NCBI GenBank assembly: GCA_027717925.1
Contig: JALLON010000063.1
Location: 1-11,310 of the forward strand
Direction of reading: 5' to 3'
Length of the DNA stretch: 11,310 bases
From: Acidobacteria bacterium AH-259-G07
GTDB taxonomy: Bacteria; Acidobacteriota; UBA6911; RPQK01; JADFOI01
Shown piece after piece: positions 5,488 through 11,310 of this stretch. The notes under the pieces are model-generated. The model was not told the DNA's origin. It saw nothing but the letters and a program-made list of their open reading frames with translations, and did no database searches. Position numbers and translations under genes: made by a program. Every line of letters starts with the position of its first letter. Within the stretch, counting starts at the first letter, position 1.

Positions 5488-7160
5488 TCTAACACGGTTA
5501 AAAGACGATCGGTTTTGACATTCTCTAAAGTCTGAAAAGAGCCTCGCGGCCATCTTATATGTAACTTCTCAATCCTTGCTCTTGTTCCCAGACCAAAATG
5601 AAGGCGTAAGTCACTGCCGGAGAGGTAACTGCTGCCGCTGCTGACCTCTTGCAATTGGCTTGTTTTCCCTCCTGTTTCAAGCCAAACACGAGCACCGATC
5701 GCGTCTCGGTTACTTCTAGTCCCCCTTAGTTCTAGCAGAAGCCAGTGACTTTCATTTTGGTTAGGATTATACAGAAGATAGGGCCGATCATCCAAATTTG
5801 AAACGACTGCATCGATATTCCCGTCATTGGTCAAATCCCCAAAGGCGGCACCACGACCCACATGTGGACTGTAACCGAGTTTCTGGGCAACATTGGAAAA
5901 AGTTCCATTCCGTTCATTGTGATATAGAAGGTCGGCCTGTTTGTAGGATAAGTCGGTTCGTTGCTCGACTTCCGGGTAGAGGTGGCCATTGACCACCATC
6001 AGGTCCTTCCACCCATCCAGGTCGTAGTCAAAGAACGCGGTTCCCCAACCCATAAACGGGAAGCCATCTCGAAGTCGCGCCTTCGTGGTTGCGTCGAGGA
6101 AAAAACCATCCCCTAGGTTGCGATAAAGGGTATTAGTATCTTGGGCAAAATTGGTCACAAATATGTCCAAATTGCCATCGTTGTCGTAATCTCCTACGGC
6201 GACACCCATGCAGGCCTGCTCCAAGCCGTCTTCGTTAAGGGCGACGCCACTCAGTAGCCCGACTTCGAGGAATGTTCCATCACCTTGATTTTGATAAAGC
6301 AGATTTGGAGTAGAATCGTTAGCGACAAAAATGTCCAGATCCTGATCATTATCGTAGTCGAAGGAAACCACTCCCAAACCGTAATAACGTGGGTCCGTAA
6401 TTTTGCTGACTTCTGTTGCGTCAACAAAGGTTCCGTCTCCTCGGTTCCGATAGAGGACATCAGCTGCTCCAGGAAGCCCTTGTGGCCCGCACATCACTTC
6501 TAAGCTCAAGTATGAACAAAACTCACCTTTTAACTCCGGTGGAGGCTGAGTCACGTCAAGCTCTAGGTAATTTGCCACGTACAGATCTACTAGACCATCG
6601 TTGTTGAAATCACCCCAGGAACATCCAGTGCTCCACCCTCCATGATCCGTCCCGGAACTGCGGCTGATCTCTTTGAAGGTACCGTCTCCCTGGTTTTCGA
6701 ACAAAACGTTGGGCCCAAAGTTGGTTACGTACAGATCCGTATCTCCGTCATTGTCAAAGTCTGCCGCAGCACAACCCATGCCCCAGCCCGGATCTCCCAC
6801 CCTGGCTTGATCAGTAACATCGACAAAAGTGCCATCTTTGAGGTTCTTAAAAAGATAGTTTCTGGCACGATTCGACTCCATTTTTCTTATGTAATCCTCG
6901 ACGGTGGAGCCATTGACCAGATAGATATCCAGCCAGCCGTCATTGTTGTAATCAAAGAGGCAGACCCCGCCGGTCATTCCTTCGACCAGATACTTTTTGT
7001 TGGTTGGATGACCTGATCGAATAAACCCACTGATTCCACTTTGATACGCGGAATCTTGAAAAATTACGGGATCGGACTCGTTAGAAAAACCTGGGGGCCT
7101 GCTCACTATCAAGGTGGTCAGAAGCAAAATCGGAAAAGCTCGCACACAAGCACTTTTCAT
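5466..7160 (-). CDS. Exported CRTAC1-family protein (FG-GAP/VCBS repeats, ASPIC/UnbV)
   Basis: A 564-residue secreted repeat protein of the usual acidobacterial size. A signal peptide (KSACVRAFPILLLTTLIVS) is followed by the family entry segment (VIFQDSAYQSGISG; EGMTGGVCLFDYNNDG). Seven Ca2+-loop motifs start at Asp70, 134, 184, 268, 324, 378 and 442, each followed by strands such as DLYVTNFG. Cys215 and the conserved Cys224-GPQGLPG patch lie between the third and fourth repeats. The ASPIC/UnbV domain runs from about 473 to 556 (TRSNRDAIGARV, LHFGLG, IRWPRG). The gene begins 38 nt after the GH20-related gene and is probably co-transcribed with it. The ATG at 7160 is 16 nt from the only Shine-Dalgarno-like sequence. 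The last residues (LESKTSWN) read into sequence that belongs to a phosphotriesterase remnant in another frame, so the original C-terminus may have been replaced by a few codons. Function is inferred only as extracellular Ca2+ or ligand binding. Confidence 0.9.
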   Translation of the reverse strand: MKSACVRAFPILLLTTLIVSRPPGFSNESDPVIFQDSAYQSGISGFIRSGHPTNKKYLVEGMTGGVCLFDYNNDGWLDIYLVNGSTVEDYIRKMESNRARNYLFKNLKDGTFVDVTDQARVGDPGWGMGCAAADFDNDGDTDLYVTNFGPNVLFENQGDGTFKEISRSSGTDHGGWSTGCSWGDFNNDGLVDLYVANYLELDVTQPPPELKGEFCSYLSLEVMCGPQGLPGAADVLYRNRGDGTFVDATEVSKITDPRYYGLGVVSFDYDNDQDLDIFVANDSTPNLLYQNQGDGTFLEVGLLSGVALNEDGLEQACMGVAVGDYDNDGNLDIFVTNFAQDTNTLYRNLGDGFFLDATTKARLRDGFPFMGWGTAFFDYDLDGWKDLMVVNGHLYPEVEQRTDLSYKQADLLYHNERNGTFSNVAQKLGYSPHVGRGAAFGDLTNDGNIDAVVSNLDDRPYLLYNPNQNESHWLLLELRGTRSNRDAIGARVWLETGGKTSQLQEVSSGSSYLSGSDLRLHFGLGTRARIEKLHIRWPRGSFQTLENVKTDRLLTVLESKTSWN

Positions 7161-7176
7161 CTGCGCCGGGATAATA

Positions 7177-7182
7177 CCTCCT
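7177..7182 (-). promoter_or_regulatory. Distant Shine-Dalgarno (AGGAGG) of the 564-residue CRTAC1 gene
   Basis: A perfect AGGAGG lies in the 38-nt gap after the GH20-related gene, but 16 nt before the ATG at 7160, against the usual 5-10. The codons between are in frame (ATT-ATC-CCG-GCG-CAG-ATG), so a start at the ATC, about 4 nt from the motif, would add a few residues in front of the signal peptide. Either a stretched spacing or a rare start is used. Confidence 0.4.
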
Positions 7183-7198
7183 CTTGGTAGAGAGCAGG

Positions 7199-9598
7199 CT
7201 AACTCATTTGTGCTAAATAGCTCCTCAGCTTCCGGAGCGCCTCGAGCCAGCTCGACTGGTCTCCGCCTAAAGGGCCCACGGTGTCGAACTGAAAATTCCC
7301 GTCCAATAATTGTTCCAAATCCTGAAGCTTTTTCTGAGCGGCAGATAGCAGATCTTTTTGCTCCGTTCGATTGTCGGCCGACAGCAGCTTGTGATAGGCA
7401 GCGAGCAGCTGCGCGAAACCGTCTCCAACCTCAAGGCCTTTTCTTAGGTACTCGACGTCCTCTCGAGCGCCTATCTTCAGATCCTGACTGGAGAGGGCCC
7501 CATCGGCAAAGCCACCGGCCGTTTGATTGACCTCTGCTTGAAGCTCCCAAACTCGGGCCAGCCTGCCATGCCATTCGCGGGAGGTAACCCTTTCCTGGCG
7601 ATCGGCGGCAAGACCTCGGCGAATCTGCTCTTGTTCTCGATGGGTCAAAACAATAGAAGATGAATCTGTGGGATCCCAAAACCTGGAATCGCTCTCCAGC
7701 ACACCAAACAACACCACCAGTGCATGGATCCGTTCGTTAAAATGGGGAACAAGCAACCCTTGCTTGGTGCGAGGTTGTTTTTCGAAGTGGGTAAAGTATT
7801 TCTTCATTGATTTACCCGCTTCGTTGCCATAGATTTTTTGGCAGGCTAATTCCAAAAAGCCTCCGGCTCCGAAGATCTCTTCTGGCATCACCTGATTCGC
7901 ATTCAAGGCCTGCCAAAGCTGTTTGATTTGCCGATAACCCTGAGGACTTCGATAGCCTGGCGAGTTGGAATTCCAGGCAAAAGCACCGTTGAGAAGCTGC
8001 AGCGGTTCCTGGTGTACACCTCCGCTGAAGTTATAAAGCGTCTCCGCTCCTTTGAAGTGCCCGTTTAGCACTGCGGTGGCAGTGAAAGGGTAATTATTCA
8101 CGTAACCCTGGCTTCCGCCAAGAAAAAACACAAAGGCGTTAGAGAGCAGTGCCCGAGACTCCATGCGTTCGCGAAAGGCCCCCATCCATCTTTGTCCACT
8201 CTCCGCCTGGGAAAAAATCTCGCGAAAGCCGATTTCCAGATTCCGGTGTTGGGCCATGAGTGAAACCACGTTTTCCCACAAATCTAGAACGTTGTTCCAG
8301 TCCTGGCCGGACTCTTCCCGGAGACGGTAAACAGGAGAAATCATAATGATGGTGCAATCTTTGCTGGCGTCATAACCCGTATCGCTGTTTTTCACCCGCA
8401 AGACTGCCTCCAGCAGTTTTGAGTATCCATATGCCAAGGCACCCGCTCCCCCATCCTTGGCCTTCAGGTTATCGTTAGGCCAGCGAACCCGGCACCGGTA
8501 ATCCCGATCAAGCCATGTCTCCTGAGTGGGATCAAAATCCCCCTGATCTTCATGGTGAATATACAGTGCTCCGGGTTCCACCGATCGCACAAATTCCTCC
8601 AGCTCTTTGACCTTTAACTTCATCAATTCGTCATTGGCCCGACAGGTTCCCAACGTGGGCAGATACGCCTCGCTTTCGGGAGTGGATAGGATGTCTCCAG
8701 CCAGGCACCTGTACACGCTTCCGTAGGGGTAGGAATGGCGGTTCAGGTAGACTCTGCCGATGTTGTGTTCCGGACGAACCGCCCGGGCCATGTAATTAGC
8801 CCCATAACCTCCAAAAATCAACTTGATACCGCGTTCTCTTGCGTAGCGGTTCAGCTCTCGCATCATTCGGGCATAGCCGGGAATTTTCTCGGCTGTCCAT
8901 CCGAATCCGTCAAAGAAAACCATATTAATCTTGTATTTCAGACAAAAATCGAGCTTCCGCTTGATCCGGTCCAAGTACTTTGCTTTTCCATCGCCCCAGT
9001 CATAGGCCCATCGATTGATTTCCGCCTGGAGAAGCCAGTCAGCGGCAGCGCGATAACGAAAATCCGGGTAGTCTCGGATGTGCACTTCCGGGATCTTCAA
9101 TTTGCCTGTCTCACTGTTCCACAGCTGTAACACCGTGGTCACCGCGTAAAGTACCCCCTGCCCGCTTCCTCCTACCAGTGCCATGCGCCGACTCGCGCGA
9201 TCGACACGAAGAACGTAACCTTGTTCTCTGGTGGAGGGGTCGGACAACACCCGCCGATCGTCTTCATCAAGCAGATCAGAAACCCGGGCGTTCAAAGGAT
9301 TCTGGGCCGACCAATCCAACAGATAGATCACTGGCGCTTTTGGTGATCCAGAGGCTTCAAGCAGAAGCAGTGCTCCGCCGCTGTTGCGGCTTTCGTCGGT
9401 CAAGATTTTTCTGGCCAGCAACTCTTTGTTCGAGCCGCCAGTTATAATTGCAGCGCCGGCGAGCTCGAGACTTTCAGTTCCAGCCTCATAAAGCTGAGGG
9501 TGCGGGATGATCTGGGAATCTTGCGACAGGGCAAAGCAAGGCAACACGATCCAGGGGATCCATAATCCGGCTTTCCACGAGCCGCCAAACTTGCTCAT
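7199..9598 (-). CDS. GH20-related glycoside hydrolase (beta-N-acetylhexosaminidase-like), secreted
   Basis: A 799-residue exported enzyme. The ATG at 9598 has an ideal Shine-Dalgarno and a signal peptide follows (KAGLWIPWIVLPCFALS). Residues about 28-175 fit the GH20b zincin-like N-terminal domain: IIPHPQLYE, an alternating strand/helix region, EQGYVLRVD (125-133) and the hallmark GGSGQGVLYAVTTVLQL (143-159). IRDYPDFRYRAAAD (174-187) then leads into a TIM barrel: INMVFFDGFGW, a helix, ERGIKLIFGGYG, and LYIHHEDQGDFD (345-356). HHED (348-351) occupies the place where GH20 enzymes have the Asp-Glu pair of substrate-assisted catalysis, so Glu350 and Asp351 are the best candidates for catalytic acids. 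The C-terminal 250 residues are helical and of unknown role. The protein may be a true hexosaminidase or belong to a divergent GH20/GH84/GH115-like clan branch. It is first in a likely two-gene unit with the CRTAC1 gene 38 nt downstream and is divergent from the GWxTD gene. Confidence 0.75.
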   Translation of the reverse strand: MSKFGGSWKAGLWIPWIVLPCFALSQDSQIIPHPQLYEAGTESLELAGAAIITGGSNKELLARKILTDESRNSGGALLLLEASGSPKAPVIYLLDWSAQNPLNARVSDLLDEDDRRVLSDPSTREQGYVLRVDRASRRMALVGGSGQGVLYAVTTVLQLWNSETGKLKIPEVHIRDYPDFRYRAAADWLLQAEINRWAYDWGDGKAKYLDRIKRKLDFCLKYKINMVFFDGFGWTAEKIPGYARMMRELNRYARERGIKLIFGGYGANYMARAVRPEHNIGRVYLNRHSYPYGSVYRCLAGDILSTPESEAYLPTLGTCRANDELMKLKVKELEEFVRSVEPGALYIHHEDQGDFDPTQETWLDRDYRCRVRWPNDNLKAKDGGAGALAYGYSKLLEAVLRVKNSDTGYDASKDCTIIMISPVYRLREESGQDWNNVLDLWENVVSLMAQHRNLEIGFREIFSQAESGQRWMGAFRERMESRALLSNAFVFFLGGSQGYVNNYPFTATAVLNGHFKGAETLYNFSGGVHQEPLQLLNGAFAWNSNSPGYRSPQGYRQIKQLWQALNANQVMPEEIFGAGGFLELACQKIYGNEAGKSMKKYFTHFEKQPRTKQGLLVPHFNERIHALVVLFGVLESDSRFWDPTDSSSIVLTHREQEQIRRGLAADRQERVTSREWHGRLARVWELQAEVNQTAGGFADGALSSQDLKIGAREDVEYLRKGLEVGDGFAQLLAAYHKLLSADNRTEQKDLLSAAQKKLQDLEQLLDGNFQFDTVGPLGGDQSSWLEALRKLRSYLAQMS

Positions 9599-9603
9599 GC
9601 CAG

Positions 9604-9611
9604 CCTCCTTT
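9604..9611 (-). promoter_or_regulatory. Strong Shine-Dalgarno AAAGGAGG of the GH20-related gene
   Basis: AAAGGAGG, with 5 nt between it and the ATG at 9598, fixes this start. It is the clearest ribosome binding site in the window. Confidence 0.85.
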
Positions 9612-9644
9612 CTCTAGATTGGCAGGATTAGCTTGAACTTTCAT

Positions 9645-9674
9645 TTGTCAAAAACTACTTTTATCTTGTTTACT
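9645..9674 (+). promoter_or_regulatory. Possible overlapping divergent promoter elements
   Basis: The 256-nt gap between two divergent genes must hold promoters for both. On plus, TTGTCA (9645-9650, 5/6) and TTTACT (9669-9674, 4/6) are 18 nt apart. A perfect TATAAT also lies at 9712-9717, without a clear -35. On minus, the same spot reads TTGACA (9651-9646), a perfect -35, but the sequence 17 nt further has a poor -10. The two -35 candidates overlap as the palindrome TTGTCAA, so the two directions might compete. No measured start is available. Confidence 0.3.
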
Positions 9675-9854
9675 CGGCGTAATCAAGATGGATTTCTGAC
9701 CGAGTCTCCACTATAATTGTTCACCGAAGGTTATTGTTTGCGACTTTTCTAGAATCGTGGGTTGGAATTAACTGATCTGGCTTCCCGACAGCTGCACTGC
9801 AAGAAGGTACAGTTTGTTGGTGCTATTAGAGTGACGAAAGGTCCAGAATTCTTT

Positions 9855-11310
9855 ATGAACTGGCAAGTCCGAATCCGGCCTTTCAAGGTGCTCTCCCTAC
9901 TGGTTGCCCTTCTGCCCATATTCTTTCGAGTTTCCGTCCTGGCCCAGACTGTGGAAGAAGAGGAGGATCGGTATAAAAGGTGGCTGGAGACAGATGTCAA
10001 ATACATTATTGCTCCCGAAGAAAAGGGAGTCTTCTCGAGTCTGACAATCGATGACGAGCGCGATGCTTTCATCGAACAGTTCTGGAGGCGAAGGGATCCT
10101 GATCTCTCGACTAGCCTCAATGAGTACAAAGAGGAACACTATCGGCGAATCGCATACGCCAATGAGCGCTTTAAATCTGGGATTTCTGGATGGAGGACGG
10201 ATCGTGGCAGGATTTATATCATGTTTGGTCCGTCCGACGAGATCAAGAGCCATGTAGGTGGACACTATAGAAGAGAGCCTTACGAAGGCGGTGGCTACAC
10301 ACAGGCATTCCCCTTTGAAATATGGCGCTATAACTATATTGAGGGTGTGGGTTCTGACGTGGAGATTGAATTTGTGGATCCGACCATGACGGGGGAGTTT
10401 AGACTTGCTCTCACTCCTGAAGAGAAGGACGCTCTGTTGTACGTGAGCGGTCCGGGAGGAATGACGTGGGCCGAACAGTCAGGTGTTCTCACCAGGGGGG
10501 ATAGAATTCGTAATAAATACACTGCAGATCCCAATCAACCGATGTACACCCGCCGTTTGAAGGATTTGCCTTTCGAGCGTCTGCTCCAGTTGTTCCGAAT
10601 CAGCCGGCCCCCTGAGATTCGGTTCAAAGACCTACAGAAAATGGTCACTTCCAAGGTTTATTATCGTCAAATCCCCTTCCAGTCGGCAGTTCACTATATT
10701 CGGCTAGCTGAAGATGATTTGCTGGTGCCGATCACGGTCAAGGTCAAAGACCGTTATTTGCAATTTACGAACGAATCGGGCGCGAACAAAGCGACCATAG
10801 ATCTATACGGGATCGTGACCTCGGTGAACGGCCAAACCGCCTACGAGTTTGATGAGACTGTCTCGACTTATGTTCAAGATCTGGAGGAATTGGGACGGGA
10901 GCAATCTATCTATCAAAGAAAAATAAATCTTAAGCCAGGTCTTTATAAGCTAGAACTTGTTGTCAGAGATCGCAACAGTGAACAGGTGGGCAGCTCGCAA
11001 GAGCGCCTGTCCGTGCCCAAGCTCGATTCAGAACAGCTCCTCACCAGTTCCATCTTTCTGGCTCGAAGGATCGAACCTGTCGAAGATTGGGATCGTTTAA
11101 AAGACCCGTTCGTCCTGGGTCTTTATAAGGTCATTCCCAAGGTAGATCGCCAATATTGGCCCAGTCAGCTTTTGAAAGTCTATTTCGAGATTTATCAATT
11201 TCAACTCGACTCGGCTTCTCAGAAGCCCGAACTAAGCCTGACTTACCAAATTAGAAATGGGCAAGGTGAGACGGTGAATCAAATCGATGATACATCGTCA
11301 CTGCTACTAC
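9855..11310 (+). CDS. GWxTD domain-containing exported protein (3' end outside window)
   Basis: The reading frame is open from the ATG at 9855 to the window end, giving 485 residues. A signal peptide (residues 1-31: basic start, then VLSLLVALLPIFF, cleavage probably after VLA) is followed by the GWxTD domain. Within it are a region with YIIAPEEKGVF, the conserved FIEQFWRRRDP (72-82), NEYKEEHYRRIAYANERF (89-106) and the signature G-W-R-T-D at 112-116, then GRIYIMFGPSDEI and FEIWRYNY. The remaining 300 residues are beta-rich and resemble the C-terminal Ig-like part seen in acidobacterial members (for example LKPGLYKLELVVRD). The family is exported and of unknown biochemical function. Spacing to the nearest SD-like AAAGG (9837-9841) is 13 nt, rather long; a GTG at 9831 is the in-frame alternative but has no motif. 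The gene is divergent from the GH20-related gene and shares its upstream region. Confidence 0.88.
   Translation, partial: MNWQVRIRPFKVLSLLVALLPIFFRVSVLAQTVEEEEDRYKRWLETDVKYIIAPEEKGVFSSLTIDDERDAFIEQFWRRRDPDLSTSLNEYKEEHYRRIAYANERFKSGISGWRTDRGRIYIMFGPSDEIKSHVGGHYRREPYEGGGYTQAFPFEIWRYNYIEGVGSDVEIEFVDPTMTGEFRLALTPEEKDALLYVSGPGGMTWAEQSGVLTRGDRIRNKYTADPNQPMYTRRLKDLPFERLLQLFRISRPPEIRFKDLQKMVTSKVYYRQIPFQSAVHYIRLAEDDLLVPITVKVKDRYLQFTNESGANKATIDLYGIVTSVNGQTAYEFDETVSTYVQDLEELGREQSIYQRKINLKPGLYKLELVVRDRNSEQVGSSQERLSVPKLDSEQLLTSSIFLARRIEPVEDWDRLKDPFVLGLYKVIPKVDRQYWPSQLLKVYFEIYQFQLDSASQKPELSLTYQIRNGQGETVNQIDDTSSLLL

Noticed and set aside
1589..7160. The two CRTAC1 genes as a recent inverted duplication
   Set aside because: Their ASPIC domains share only family-level residues (SNRDA-GARV, HFGLG, WP-G) and their N-terminal architectures differ, so they are distant paralogues.
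9749..10129. Open minus-strand frame of 126 codons
   Set aside because: It lies over the 5' end of the GWxTD gene, has no ribosome site and no family-like motifs, and its composition is that of an antisense shadow.

Overview
The window looks like a chromosomal accessory region from an Acidobacteriota-type bacterium, probably an environmental genome. The reasons are two CRTAC1-type proteins (FG-GAP/VCBS repeats plus an ASPIC/UnbV C-terminus), a GWxTD-domain protein, a BlaI/CopY-type repressor remnant and exported carbohydrate-active enzymes. That mix is typical of Acidobacteriota, although Planctomycetota and Verrucomicrobiota carry some of the same families. No rRNA, tRNA, CRISPR array, transposase or phage gene is visible.

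Layout. Positions 1-221 (minus) hold the broken 5' end of a BlaI/MecI/CopY-family repressor. Positions 280-432 (plus) hold a doubtful 50-residue lipoprotein-like reading frame. Positions 462-1334 (plus) encode a CE4-type polysaccharide deacetylase lipoprotein whose start codon is puzzling. Positions 1589-4678 (plus) encode a 1029-residue exported protein with a helical N-terminal half and a seven-bladed-type FG-GAP/ASPIC C-terminal half; a good sigma70-like promoter lies upstream. Positions 4679-5465 are gene debris: a short membrane-protein-like frame on plus, and on minus the C-terminal pieces of a SelA-like PLP enzyme and of a phosphotriesterase-family hydrolase, joined out of frame. Positions 5466-7160 (minus) encode a second, 564-residue CRTAC1 protein, and 7199-9598 (minus) a GH20-related glycoside hydrolase just upstream of it; the two probably form an operon. 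From 9855 to the window end (plus) runs a divergent, incomplete GWxTD-domain protein.

How the genes fit together. Every intact gene encodes an exported protein: a lipoprotein deacetylase, two putative Ca2+-binding surface/periplasmic repeat proteins, a glycosidase of N-acetylhexosaminidase type and a GWxTD protein. An envelope-level polysaccharide or amino-sugar programme is a reasonable inference, but no substrate can be read from the sequence. The two CRTAC1 genes converge on the debris zone, and the 3' end of the minus-strand one runs directly into phosphotriesterase remnant sequence, marking a past deletion or recombination join.

The most unusual observation is in the N-terminal half of the 1029-residue protein. 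Two, perhaps four, segments have the helix - loop - long helix - loop - helix pattern of a histone fold, one of them strongly resembling the central helix of eukaryotic H2A. A histone-fold-like module on a secreted Ca2+-repeat protein would be a new architecture as far as I know; it rests on pattern reading only.
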